From: Parasponia andersonii
Lineage: Eukaryota > Streptophyta > Magnoliopsida > Rosales > Cannabaceae
Direction: 5' to 3'
NCBI GenBank assembly: GCA_002914805.1
Contig: JXTB01000379.1
Coordinates: forward strand, 227,545 to 291,544
Length of the DNA: 64,000 nt
A program made the position numbers and the translations under genes. The number at the start of each line of letters is the position of its first letter. Position 1 is the stretch's first letter. Below the pieces are notes generated by a model that saw nothing but the letters and a program-made list of their open reading frames with translations, made no database searches and was not told the origin of the DNA. Positions 24,463 to 37,583 of the stretch are shown piece by piece.

Positions 24463-24716
24463 CTAATAATATAGCAAATGGGGAAAAAAGTGTTGGAAAG
24501 AAAGCAACATTACTCCTCTATATCCTCTAACAAATTAACAATTACAGCTCACCAACCAGCCGCAATAAAAACAATGAAAAAACAGCCGCAATAGAAATAA
24601 TAAAAACAGAAATCACAATAGAAATAATATAGTAAATAAGGAAAAAAATGTCAGATAGAAAGCAACATTACTCCTCTCAAAAAATAGAAAGCAACATTAC
24701 TCCTCTCAAAAAATAA
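24463..24716. repeat. Local duplications around AGAAAGCAACATTACTCCTCT
   Basis: About 57 bp at 24463-24519 recurs at 24622-24678, starting AATAATATAGYAAATRRGG. A 30-bp unit containing ATAGAAAGCAACATTACTCC is then repeated in tandem up to about 24716. Short ACAGCCGCAATAGAAATAAT-type repeats lie between them. Confidence 0.8.
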
Positions 24717-25629
24717 AACCACATATTGTTACTTTCCTCTTAAAAAAAATGATCGTAACATGACATCAAATATTGAGCATTATTAGTAATATCAATAGAC
24801 ACTTATTATTCCATTAAAAAAATTATCAAAGAAAAAAAATTTTCAATTTATTTAATAATAGTCTTGAATTACGCAATTTTTATAACAATAGTCACTTTGT
24901 CACATTCTATTAATTTTTTAATATAAAATAATTGTAGACAAATTTATAATTTAGCATTATTTTTTTTATGAATCAGAATTTCGTTCACAATCATAATTAC
25001 TAAATTATATGCTTTATATATGACTCATTTCTGTTGAAATTTTAACAACTTATGAAAAAAAAAAATCATTGATACAATAATTATATAAATCTTAGTAGTT
25101 TATCATTTAAGTTAAAAATTTATAATCTCATTTTATTTGTCACAATTATCAAATTATACGCTTTATAATGACTTATTTCTATTAAATATTAAACAGTCTG
25201 CAACAAAAATATCATTATTGCAATAGTTACATGATTCAAAGACTATTATTATGTGATTTAAAAATTTAGGAGCTATTAATGTAGTTAACCGAAAGAAAAA
25301 ATCAAAGTTGTCCATTATCATGGAATGCGTACAATTTTTTTTCTTTTGTTTTTGAAAAAAAAAATGAAAAAATTTATTTGCAAGAGTTTATAGTCGTTTT
25401 CTGATAATATTATTATGTTATTACCTAACAAGCCTTTTTTAAGTTATAAATTAATTTTGAAGACAATAATATCGACCAGAATTCGTCTCAATTTTGTTTG
25501 TTGAGCTACTCACACATCGAGAAAAAAATGACAAGTTAAATGCTCATAGTCATGCCAATAATTATTATTTTACAACTTAAAAAATTATGCTTTTTTTCTT
25601 TACTAAAATTGCTCGGATTAGCAAATTAT
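24717..25629. other. AT-rich DNA with a degenerate internal repeat
   Basis: The phrases AATTATCAAATTATACGCTTTATAATGACTTATTTCT (near 25145) and AATTACTAAATTATATGCTTTATATATGACTCATTTCT (near 24997) show an old repeat with a period of about 150 bp. No gene is seen. Confidence 0.45.
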
Positions 25630-25800
25630 ATATATATATATATGAGTCATGTTTTAATAAAGATTTTTATTTTTGTTTTATAGATGGGTACTCTAATTTT
25701 CTAATTTAGGCCATTAGATTTTTATCTAATAGCTATAATAATGTTAATGATTTTATAAAAAAGAAATTGTAATAAATGCCTATATAAATATAGAAAGATG
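25630..25800. repeat. MITE-like element (copy C)
   Basis: A (TA)n run is followed by T-rich DNA and a palindromic core, ATTAGATTTTTATCTAAT, then AGCTATAATAATG. This is the third member of the set at 5985 and 21299. Ends are not defined. Confidence 0.4.
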
Positions 25801-25867
25801 TTTATAACCAAAAAAAAAAACTTATACCTTGTTGGTGACATTTTTTTCAATTCCTTTTTCATTGATT

Positions 25868-25960
25868 TTTATTTTTTGTTTTCATTCTCATTCAATTCTT
25901 GTATTTTTATTCTCATTATCGTTCCATTCTTGTACTTTTATTCTCATTCTTTATTACATA
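25868..25960. repeat. T-rich tandem repeat running into the gap
   Basis: Units of about 35 bp with the form TTCTCATTNNATTCTTGTATTTTTA occur about two and a half times and end at an assembly gap. The array probably continues into the gap. Confidence 0.75.
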
Positions 25961-25967
25961 CAAGTTT

Positions 25968-26811
25968 NNNNNNNNNNNNNNNNNNNNNNNNNNNNNNNNN
26001 NNNNNNNNNNNNNNNNNNNNNNNNNNNNNNNNNNNNNNNNNNNNNNNNNNNNNNNNNNNNNNNNNNNNNNNNNNNNNNNNNNNNNNNNNNNNNNNNNNNN
26101 NNNNNNNNNNNNNNNNNNNNNNNNNNNNNNNNNNNNNNNNNNNNNNNNNNNNNNNNNNNNNNNNNNNNNNNNNNNNNNNNNNNNNNNNNNNNNNNNNNNN
26201 NNNNNNNNNNNNNNNNNNNNNNNNNNNNNNNNNNNNNNNNNNNNNNNNNNNNNNNNNNNNNNNNNNNNNNNNNNNNNNNNNNNNNNNNNNNNNNNNNNNN
26301 NNNNNNNNNNNNNNNNNNNNNNNNNNNNNNNNNNNNNNNNNNNNNNNNNNNNNNNNNNNNNNNNNNNNNNNNNNNNNNNNNNNNNNNNNNNNNNNNNNNN
26401 NNNNNNNNNNNNNNNNNNNNNNNNNNNNNNNNNNNNNNNNNNNNNNNNNNNNNNNNNNNNNNNNNNNNNNNNNNNNNNNNNNNNNNNNNNNNNNNNNNNN
26501 NNNNNNNNNNNNNNNNNNNNNNNNNNNNNNNNNNNNNNNNNNNNNNNNNNNNNNNNNNNNNNNNNNNNNNNNNNNNNNNNNNNNNNNNNNNNNNNNNNNN
26601 NNNNNNNNNNNNNNNNNNNNNNNNNNNNNNNNNNNNNNNNNNNNNNNNNNNNNNNNNNNNNNNNNNNNNNNNNNNNNNNNNNNNNNNNNNNNNNNNNNNN
26701 NNNNNNNNNNNNNNNNNNNNNNNNNNNNNNNNNNNNNNNNNNNNNNNNNNNNNNNNNNNNNNNNNNNNNNNNNNNNNNNNNNNNNNNNNNNNNNNNNNNN
26801 NNNNNNNNNNN
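25968..26811. other. Assembly gap (844 N)
   Basis: Unknown sequence. Long frames crossing it are artefacts of N. It lies about 280 bp upstream of the NAPRT start codon, so part of that promoter may be missing. Confidence 1.
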
Positions 26812-27088
26812 TTTTTTTTAAATCAACTTTCCAAATTCACTCTCTCTCTCTCTCTCTTCTCTCTTTTTAATTTTTAATTTTAATCCTCCTGAGGCGCACG
26901 CTAGCTTTCAGACCCCGACTTTGAATCTCTCTCTCTCTCTCTATACATATATATATATATATTGATATGTGGTGGAGTGGAGGACATAGCTGAAGAGGGG
27001 AAGGGAAGCAACGAAGTTGGAAGATTGAAGAAGAAGAAGACGAAACAAAAGAAAAAGCCCTAGGAATTATTGGGAGTGAGTAGCAGCA
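26812..27088 (+). promoter_or_regulatory. NAPRT proximal promoter and 5' leader
   Basis: Contains CT microsatellites (about 26838-26858 and 26925-26942) and a TA run (26945-26960). A purine-rich GAAGAAGAAG tract follows, shortly before the start codon. CT/GA tracts are common in plant 5' leaders. No firm TATA box can be assigned because of the gap upstream. Confidence 0.45.
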
Positions 27089-30000
27089 ATGGAGGCCAAA
27101 GCCAGCGCCAACGGTCCTAACGGGGAGCATTCGGGTCGGGTTGTGGATGGCCCGACCAACCCGATGGTTACGCCTCTCCTTACGGATCTCTATCAGTTCA
27201 CCATGGCTTACGCTTACTGGAAAGCTGGCAAGCATCACGAACGAGCCGTGTGAGTCGTTTTTCAATCTTCAATTTTTCGCTTTTTCTGTTTGGTTCCCGG
27301 GAAACTTAAACGGATTTCATATTATTTTTTTTAATCGATTGATTGATTGAGCGTTCGTCTCTTACATATTTATTGAGGATAACGCTAGTTTTACTAAAAT
27401 TTGTATGAATCCACTATTTAATTGGTTTATTAAAACTTACCACAAAAACAAATAAGTTAAACAAATTTACCGATTGAGTTGCTAACTCACGTAACACATA
27501 TGATACGGCGTTAAAAATTAAAAATTTGGTAAACATACCATTATCTTTATTCAAAATAGGATGTTGAGTGAGGGAAGAAAAAGAAAAAAAGGGGTATTTT
27601 TATACTTTGGGAATATGTGGCTGTTGAGCCGTCACGAACTGATGTGGTTTATATTTGTTTCGACAGTTAAAAGGAATAAGGACCATAGTTTTTTGCTGTC
27701 ACTTTCCACTCAAATTGTGAAAAAAAAGTGTTCGTACAATTGTGCAACTCTCCTACTTTTGGAAGTTACAAGGACATGTTTGAATTTGAGATAAAATTGT
27801 GAGACAGTACCGAACAGAGACTTGTTTTACTGTTATTTCAAGTCTATGTACCTCAGTTAAGTGATGGTCATTTATTGTGGAACACGGAACAGTTTCTAAA
27901 GTATTGACTGGTAGCTCTTTTTTACTATATTTTTGGTTCTAGTCTCTGGTAGCTTGAAGGGTTCGTTTTAGTTTTTACTCGTAGCACCTTTTTCACGTCT
28001 GTTCATGAGTTTCTAACTAAGTCTGTTTGTATCTGCTTGTGGAGTTGTTTTATGAGGTCAAATGCGCTTTTAATGTCTTTGTGATTTTGCTACAGATTCG
28101 ATTTGTACTTTCGGAAGAACCCCTTTGGTGGTGAATATACAGTCTTTGCTGGTTTGGAGGAATGCATAAAACTAATCGCTAATTTTAGATTGACAGAAGA
28201 TGAGATCGCTTTTGTTCGCCAGTCTTTACCTTCTTCATGTGAGGTAACCGATTTATTTACTGGTGGCTATAGCTATAACGTCTTCTTTTTATTTATGAGA
28301 CTGCAGAGATGCAGGCACACCTCATTTTAGGTCTTATAAACATTTAGATGCCAATAATGATTATGGACACATGTAGACCTTTTCTTTTATTTTTATTTTT
28401 ATTTTTAGTTTTTTTTTTTTGTGGGGGGAGGAAGACTAGATGATTTGGCTTTGTCAATTTGTCTATTATTGCTTCTCTGACAGCAGCATGTTACGAAGAT
28501 GCCAATGGTCACCTTTTGCAATGTTGTTGTACTTTCATTCAGATTGATATGATTTTCATCTAAAGACCTTTTGAGATATTTGATGGGTTTTTTGGGCTGG
28601 AGAGTTTGATGTTTATTATTTTATTGTGTTCTGAAACAACCAAAATTTATGATTTTCTTATGCACAGCAACTACTCCACTTATGTTCCAATTTTGCAGCT
28701 TTCCTTATATTTTTTTTTTTTAAATTTTTTTCCCTCCACACCACCCCCCCTCTTTTTTTTTTTTTTTTAATTCCTCTCATGGAACTTTAGCTTTTCAAAA
28801 TTGTAAAATAAAATCTTTCTAAGTTACTTTTCTTCTTCTGAAAAATGTAAAATTAAGAATTTTTGTAGGAAAGTGAAAAAACTTTGAGAAAGGTGAAAAT
28901 TCCTACCAGCAATAGAGAACTTTCAGAATGCATAGTTGAACATATGCTCTGCCTCTTTTAACTTTTTCTCCGCCATCTTTTCTGTGCTGAACGGCTAACA
29001 AGTAAGAAATCAAAGTTAAATTGTTACAGGATGGCTTCTACGATTATCTTAGAGGTATCGACTGTTCAGATGTTGAAGTGTATGCTATCTCAGAGGGATC
29101 GGTTGTTTTCCCGAAGGTACCAATGCTGAGAGTTGAAGGGCCCGTTGCTGTGAGTACCATTAAACTTTTTCCCCCCTCCGCCTTTTTGCTATAGTGTAGT
29201 AATCTATAGTTCCAATTCAAATTCCAAGGCTACTTAATCTTTTTTCTTTTCCTATTTCAGGCAGTTCAATTGCTGGAAACTCCATTTTTGAATCTAATTA
29301 ATTATGCATCATTAGTTGCTACAAATGCTGCAAGGCATCGGTTTGTTGCTGGAAAATCAAAACTTCTACTTGAATTTGGACTTCGGCGAGCACAGGTAAT
29401 CTGCATGATGGGATTGAAATCCTGGTGGCTGTTTTTTGCTGTGTTTTGAAGTGTTGATCTGGGTTTATCCTCATCAAAATATGTTTCCCATTTGATGTTT
29501 TAGGGGCCTGATGGTGGAATAGGGGCATCAAAATACTGCTATCTTGGAGGATTTGATGCAACAAGGTAGTCTTGGGTTATCATATGTCGTGTTTTGTACT
29601 TTTTAGTTTCTATTTTTTCCTAGTTCTTTTTGTTGCACTTTCTATTCAGCACTGTATTTATAGTATTCCTTCTTATGTCATTCTCCTTTACTTTTATGTA
29701 GGATTGCTTCTACATGCTAAATTAAATTGCCTTATTCGTATTACTTATTTGTATAACCAGTTTACCTTCATCAGTTTCATACTTTATTCCCAACTAGGTA
29801 TTTAGAGATGGTAGACAAAAGATGCAGTGATCGAGCTGAGATCAATAGATTTGTTGATACTCTATTACTGTTTTTATTGGCTTTTGTCATCACTTTGAGC
29901 AAATGCCTGCTATAACCTCTCTCCATCTTTATGATGTTTTTTTCACAGCAATGTTGCAGCTGGCAAGCTATTCGGAATACCACTTCGTGGAACGCATTCT

Positions 30001-33000
30001 CATGCTTTTGTTAGCTCATTTATGGTTTGTAGCTCTTGGAAAAATTGTTGACATCCTTGTTTTGAAGTTTTAAAGAGAATTTATGCATTTAAACTTTAGT
30101 TCCTGGTTTGCCTGCAACCACAGTATGCTCTGTTTTGCCAAATATTTAAAGGCACGTCTCTCTTCACACACACTCTCACTTAAAGCTACATTTATAATTC
30201 TACTTTACAATTTGATTCAAGTGTTATATTACAAGTTTTGCAGTGTCAAGGTTTTTCTTGTTACATCCAGGAAAAAAGCTGTGTTTTATTAACCTAAGCT
30301 ATGTATTTTTCTGCTACTACATTTTTCTTTTTGTTCTGTTGCTGAGGAAATCTGAGATTAGTATTTAGGGCCTTAGGCATTAGTCTAGTCGACGTGTACC
30401 TGAATGTGCACACATTACATCTCAAGACTCTTTTATGGAACGAGTTTATTTTCTGGTTCATGTTGTATAAAGAACCTTTAGTCTGTAGAAATAAGTTTTT
30501 CTTTCCTTTTATATGTACGAGATATATGTACATGTATTATATCTTGCCAAGAAAATGAGCTTGTTGACTATTATGCATTAATCTTCTTATTTATTCCATA
30601 TGTAACTAGGAACCTTAGCCTTATTCACTTTTAAATATCTGTTCTTGCCTGAATCCATTTTTTGTCTCATTTATTATGATTTGCAGAGCCCAGACGAGAT
30701 TGTTGATAAATCACTTCACAGCAGTGATGGTTCAACCACTTGTGAGGATTTTGTTAACTTGGCCCAGACTTGGTTAAACAAAATTCAGGTGTTTCAATTA
30801 TGGCCTTCGATTATCAATTTTCAACAGTTTCTAAAATTTTCAATATGTTACCTACTACCCTCTTATTTTTTTCACTTTGTCTTCTGACTGTATCATTAAT
30901 TTCTTCGCACTTTGATGATGCTCATGTTTCCAACCATCTGATAATAACCTAGCCCACTCTATTTTGTCCGTGAATGCAAAGGATCCTTTGTTAAGGATTT
31001 AATCTAAGCTTTGTAGCTCATAAGATTACTTGCTTATGCTTGATTGATGCTTGTAGAAATATATTTTGAATTGTTTTTGTTTTGCTTTTATATTCTACTA
31101 CATGTTCATTAGTGATGATGCTAACTATGCCTGCTTTGCAGTGGTCAAATTCGTTACATGGCATTTTTGGGGAGACCAATCAAAGTGAGCTGGCAGCTTT
31201 CATATCATATGCACTGGCATTTCCTAATAACTTTCTAGCTCTTGTAGACACATATGATGTAAGTGAGTGTTTTGAACTATTATCTAATCATAATAATGTG
31301 CCCGAGGGCTACATGCCATGCTTTCTGTCAGTATTTTTTTCCAGCCTTAAAATATGTCATATCCACTTATGATTTGATATCTCAAGTAATTGAAAATCGT
31401 TTTTCCTTTTTTTTTTTTTTACATTTTTTTCGTTTTGAATGATATTTGAGCTGCAAACTTTCAACTTTTATTGAGCTTTCTCTCATTAAGGACTTGGTAG
31501 CTATCTGATCAATTAAATATATGTCAAAATCAAATTTTTCTCTACCTGTTACAGCTAATAGCTAAAAAAAAAAAAGGAAAAATCTAAGTTGGTATATTAT
31601 AAAATGCACCCTATGGCTTTGCTTAATTTATATGTTGCTTAAGTTTTTAAGTAAAGAAATATTCTTGTTGCATTTGTAACCATATTTATAATCCATAGCC
31701 TGTATATCTTACTTTTAATGGTGAATCTTTAACACTGGCCCCGCATTCACTTTAATAGGTTATGAGGAGTGGAATTCCAAACTTTTGTGCAGTTGCTTTA
31801 GCACTCAATGATCTGGGGTATGTCCAAAACGCTTCTGTGGATATTAGCTTGTTTATTTGATGAATGGAAGAATAAGATTCCTTAGAATTTTCTTTTATTT
31901 TTTATTGTCATTCTAATTTTGTTTCCTGGTTCAACGCCACCATGTTGTGGATGCTTTTAGCAGTTTACAAACTGAAGTGAAATTGTGAGAGTATATTTTG
32001 TTTCATTTATCTAATGTCTATTATATATATAAAAAAAAACTGCAAAGGCAATGACAATGACAGACACGGTGACAATAGTGAGAATTTATGGCATTCAATA
32101 GCAAAATATCAACTTATGTGGTAGGATAAGTAGCTGCACTGCATGATAATGGTTTTTTTTTTTTCAGTGGTTAACCAAAATTGAATGCTCTCGTGGTAAT
32201 ATTGAGTATATGTTTTGGTTTGTGCTGTATATACTCTTTAGTTGAAGGTTTAGCAACTATTTCAAAGATAAGCATATGGCTTATTTGTTGAATTGTTATG
32301 GCTGCAACCATAGAGTCAATTTTGAAGTTTGGTAACAAAATGACCGATGCCATTTTCACAAATATTAATGCAGTTCTGGGGGGACTGCAGACAGCTTAGT
32401 TCATGCAAAACATAAATGTGCTCCTACTCTGCATGTAAATCGTACAGTCACTCCACTCATGGCACTTTTCTAGATTCCATATTATTTTTCATGTCTTTTC
32501 TTTACATTGCAACCTCATATTAGTTTTTGTATGTTCTCTTATCTTCATTTGTGTTTATGTTAAAGATATTTCATTGATTTAATTATTCCAAGTAGTGATC
32601 TATGTATATTCTGATTTCCGTAATGAATTGGATAATTTTTATGTCCAGCTACAAGGCAGTAGGCATCAGATTGGACTCTGGTGACCTAGCATATCTTTCT
32701 TTTGAAACACGGAAATTTTTCTTGACCATTGAGAAAGAATTTGGAGTATCTGGATTTGGAAAGACGAATATCACAGCCAGTAATGATCTCAATGAGGAAA
32801 CCTTGGATGCTTTAAATAAACAGGTAATGAATCCACCGCAGTGATGTTATATGAAATATTTGTTTACTGGATTCAGCACTGTGGACCCAAAAGAGCCAAG
32901 TGTTCAACAGTATACTTGTGAAATGTCATCTGGTTCTGACATATTTGGGTGAAAGGTTAAAAACAAGACCGAGGTTTGGTGTGAAGCAATTGTGATAACT

Positions 33001-34827
33001 TGTAGGAATTTCAACCAGTTTTTTCTTGCAGCTAGCGTGTTGGGTGGCATCATCTGATCACTATCACCCTTCCTTTTATGCTGGAACTATTACCTGTGCC
33101 CAGTTTTCATTTTTATATGTTTGTGACAACTCTGGTCTTAATAGGTTAAAAATTTAGAAATAACAGGCATATAGTTGTTAGCTTTTATGTCTAACTGAAG
33201 TCATGTAATTATGGCTATGGTTTCTGTTTGAAATTAATAATTTGCTTGCTAATAACCCATCAATTTTGTTGGGGACAAATTTGTGATTTTTGGTATATTC
33301 TGGCTTGTATTAAACTCTGGAATCAGATTTTAAGATGCAGATGTTGCCTTTATCATTTATAATGTCTTGGCATAGTTACTGTTAAGCACAATATTTTAGT
33401 TATACTCTTCTCTCTTGCTACTCAAAATAAAGGAAAAGAGAAATGCCTTTTTGGTATATGACCTAAACATAAGAAATCATTCTTTCTTATGCAGGGTCAT
33501 GAGGTTGATGCGTTTGGAATTGGAACTAATGTTGTTACTTGTTATTCTCAAGCTGCTCTGGGTTGTGTTTTCAAGCTTGTTGAAATCAATAATCAGCCTC
33601 GCATCAAGCTTTCTGAAGATGTTTCAAAGGTTTGATCACCCTTTCAAAGCATTTCCGGTAGCTCCTTTGGTTCTGTAATGATTTTTTTTCTCAGTTTTTT
33701 TCTTTTGCATTGGTTATAGGTCTCTATTCCTTGTAAAAAACGATGCTACAGGTTATACGGTAGAGAAGGTTATCCTTTGGTAGACATAATGACTGGAGAA
33801 AGTGAACCACCTCCAAAGGTATAGTGTCAAGTTGAGATATGTACTAATTTTCCATGTTCTTGGTAATTAGAAACCTTAACTATATATATACCTGATGTAT
33901 ACAAATTACAATTACTCTAGTGTATTTCTTGAGTCTGAATATTTTTTGACATCATGTCAACCTTGGGTTTTGGAATCAAGAGAAAGATTTGGGACTTCGG
34001 CTGCAGAGGAGAGAAAACACCCCTTCTTTCTTACTCCTGTCAATTTTGCTCGAACTCTCCATCCTTCATAACTGGAAGACGCACCTATATTGACTGCTTT
34101 TGTATTGCAGTCTTTTCTCAGTTTACATTTCTATTACTTGAATATTATTCTAGCTAAGAACTTCTCAGTGTGATGACTTGGATGATGGTAGCAGAAAGGT
34201 CTTAATTTATTTCTATTACACGTTCAGGTAGGAGAAAGAATCTTGTGTCGTCACCCTTTTAATGAATCTAAGAGAGCGTATGTGGTGCCACAGCGTGTTG
34301 AGGAGCTTCTCAAATGTTATTGGCCTGGGAATTCAGGTGTGATCTTATTTTTATGCACACGTGTTTGTGCATTTCTATTTTATGTTATCAACTGTGGCAA
34401 AGTTTTGAATCATATTGTTTCTAAATGCCTTGTGAACATTTTGTTTCACTTTACATATCGACCACGAATTTCAACATTTGACAGTACATATTGGTAGTGT
34501 CTAGACAAGGTCTAAACTGAATACTATGTTGTTTATTGAAGATCGCGAAAGAGAAGACCTGCCACCTCTCAAGGAAATCAGGCAACGGTGCATCGGTCAA
34601 CTTGAACAAATGCGTCCTGACCACATGAGGAGACTCAACCCAACGCCTTACAAGGTACTATACGACTCCTCTCTCTATTCTTGTGCTCTCATTTTTCATT
34701 AATTGCTTTTGTAACTGATCATGTTTGTCGTTTACTTCATGCTACGAAGGTGAGTGTGAGCGCCAAACTGTACGACTTCATTCATTTCCTGTGGCTCAAC
34801 GAGGCTCCAGTTGGAGAGTTGCAGTGA
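27089..34827 (+). CDS. NAPRT: Nicotinate phosphoribosyltransferase
   Basis: Fifteen exons join in frame to 562 residues: 27089-27249, 28096-28243, 29030-29149, 29261-29395, 29504-29565, 29949-30024, 30687-30788, 31142-31258, 31759-31817, 32649-32823, 33495-33629, 33720-33818, 34228-34336, 34542-34654 and 34750-34827. All introns are GT-AG. The enzyme joins nicotinate to PRPP with ATP hydrolysis, giving nicotinate mononucleotide in the Preiss-Handler NAD salvage route. Conserved stretches include [30 protein letters not shown], the GTHSHA segment expected to hold the phosphorylated histidine, [39 protein letters not shown] and the C-terminal [21 protein letters not shown]. Length and ends match Arabidopsis NAPRT. 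No broken exon was found, so it looks functional. It is the only gene on this strand between the gap and the copia pair. Confidence 0.97.
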
Positions 34828-34979
34828 GAGTGGTCTAAATTGGGTGCCGATGAAGTTAGTGCTGTACATTTGCAGCGTTGGCAATGGTAAATAAGGGGAA
34901 AAATAATTGGAGGAGCTTGCTTAGATGGTGAGCTATAGGAGTTTAGCGCAGTCGAGGAATAATTGATTGTTTCTTCGTT

Positions 34980-34985
34980 AATAAA
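34980..34985 (+). terminator. Polyadenylation signal AATAAA of NAPRT
   Basis: A perfect AATAAA lies about 150 bp after the NAPRT stop codon in a T-rich context, a normal position for a plant poly(A) signal. Confidence 0.5.
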
Positions 34986-35209
34986 ATATTTTTATGCTTT
35001 TGCCTATGGAATACGGTTCTTACTTTGTCTGCTGCCCGATGCCTATGTACACACAGTTTCCAGCATTACAGGTGAAAAAATCATCCAAAGTATGAAATCC
35101 ATTTCAATTATTTTTAAATGTTGGGTTCAATCCTTCACCACCGATTTTCAGGATTACTTATTAGAATTATTTTTTTGAACTAGTAATTTTTGTCAAGACT
35201 GATCATAAT

Positions 35210-37583
35210 TGTTGGAAAAATGGTGTAAAACATCTTTGTTATGAACTATTTTGGAGCACAAAATTAAGTAGAACGTACTTATTATTTTGGATGGGTCATG
35301 GAGGATTCTTGATCTACTCGACAAGTACTTCAAAATCATTTGTTTATATGCTCAAAATGGATTTTGGGTAAACGAGAAATTTATATTCAGAGTTCACTCA
35401 TTAGGATAGAAAAATATAAAGAGAATAGTTAAAAAACTAATCCTACATCGCACTATTATCACGAACCATTTTGGAGTCAAAATTGAGTATGACTTACTGA
35501 GTATTTTTGACGTGTTATGGTGGATTCTTGATCTATTTGACGAGTACTTCTCAAAATGGATTTTAAATAAATGAGAAATTGGTGCTCAAAGTTTACTCAT
35601 TGGGATAGAAAAATGCAAAAGGAATAGTTAAGAAGTTAATCTCACATTGTTTAGGAAGAAAAATTTCTCCTCCTTTGAAGCCTATATAAGGAAGCTTAGG
35701 TTCTTCAATTTAATTATGTCTTGAGAAGTATTTTCTTTACTCCTCTAAATTCTCTCTTTATTCTAGTTTTAGTTTAGAGTTCCTAGTTCAAAAATTCCTA
35801 GATAGATCTAGTTCTAATTAAAAATTTTGGAGCTTGCTACTTTGGATGCCTAGTGACCTTTAGCATTACAGGAGGAGACAAATATGTTTTAAGGAAACTG
35901 TGTGACACACATGCCGATGTTATTAATGTTGAGAACATGACTCGTTCCCAAGAGCTTCTTGTAGTTAATGATGAGATGTATGTTATGTATAACCTAGCGG
36001 CGCCAGTTTTGATTCTTTTAAGCCATGCTGAAAAACTGGAGAAATTTGATGTTTTAAATTTCAAGGGGTGGCAGTAGAAGATACTATTCTATCTAACCAC
36101 CTTGAATCTCATAAGATTCTTGACTGTGGATGCTTCATCGCTCAAGGACGATGAGCAAGATATCTAAGTACTCAATGCGATTGATGCTTAAAAGTACTCA
36201 AAATTCTTGTGCCAAAACTATGTATTGAATAGTTTATTTGATTCTCTTTACAGTGTATACCAAGTAAAGAGGACAATTAAAGAATTATGTGAGTCACTAG
36301 ATCGGAAATATAAAACAGATAATACTGGGTCCAAGAAATTTGTGGTGGGTCACTTCCTTGATTATAAAATAGTGTACTCCAAAATTATGACCAATCAAGT
36401 GCAAATGACCAATCAAGTGCAAGAAATCTAAATGATTTTATTTGAAATTCATGTTGATGGTATGATAGTAAGTGAAAACTACCAAATAGTTGCTGTCATT
36501 GAAAAACTACCTCATGCATGGAAAGATTTTAAAAACTACCTGAAGCACAAGCAAAAGAAAATGAGCATAAAAGATCTGATTGTTAGACTTCGAATTGAAG
36601 AAGATAACAGAAGATTTGAGAAAAGATGGCTCATTTTAGTTGGGGCTAAGACAAATATGGTGGAACATTGCCAAAGTTCTAAGAAGAACAAATCTAACAA
36701 ATGGGCTAAGATGGGGCCTAAGTGGAGTAGGCAAAAGGTATAAATTCTAAGGAAAATGCTTCAACTGTGACAAAGCGGATCACAAGTCTATGGAAAAAGA
36801 ACCATAAGGCAAACATGATGGATGATATTACTCAAGATTTATCTGATATAAGTCTCTCAGCAGTGGTTTCAGAAATAAACTTGGTCGAGTCTAACCTAAA
36901 AGAATAGTAGATCAACACTAGTGCTACTAGGCAAGTTTACTCAGACAAAGAGATGTTCACCTTATTCGAACCAATTAATGAGGAGAAACTATTCATAGGA
37001 AACTCCGCTATGTCTAAAATTGAGGATCAAAGCAAAGTGATACTAAAGATGACATAGGAAAGAATTGACTTTGAACAATATTTTGTATGTACCAGAAATA
37101 TGAAAGAACTTGGTCTCTAGTTCACTACTTAGCAAGCGTCATTTTGTCCAAAAATAAAATGTTTATAAGAAAGAGATATGTAAATGCTCAATATAATGGC
37201 TGTTAAGCTGATTATTAATAAAGTTAATAATTATTCTGCTTATTTGCTTAAGTCTTCCAATTTGTGGCATAGTAAACTAAGGCACGTTAATTATTATATT
37301 TATGTAGATTAATTAACTTGAATTATATATATGTTTTCCATATTGACTACAAACATGAGTGTAAAATTTGTGCTGAGACAAAACTGACAAGGTCATTATT
37401 CCAAATTGTTGAAAAGAATACTTGATTTACTTCACAGCGTTATTTGTGATTTAACATTTGTTCAAATAAGAAATGGCAACAAATATTTTATTACTTTTGT
37501 CGATGATGGCACTAACTATTGTTAAGATTCTATTAGTATTGTTAAGCACTTTATTCAGAAGGTAATTGCAATCAACATAGTTT
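35210..37583 (+). mobile_element. Ty1/copia fossil, left copy of an inverted pair
   Basis: Starts TGTTGGAAAAATGGTG, an LTR-like beginning. The LTR part (about 35210-35830) contains a 220-bp internal duplication (GGAGYMMAAAATTRAGT units near 35251 and 35471) and a TATA box (CCTATATAAGG, near 35682). Then come gag (KLEKFDVLNFKGWQ, NYVLNSLFDSLYSVYQVK, HVDGM... IEKLPHAWKDFKNYLKHKQK), the zinc-knuckle region, protease region and pre-integrase/integrase start. It is broken, with many interruptions, and visibly old. It differs in family from the copia piece at 2706. Confidence 0.85.

Noticed and set aside
25798-26877. Long plus-strand open frames of over 300 codons
   Set aside because: They are open only because they cross the N gap; the readable ends are T-rich repeat.
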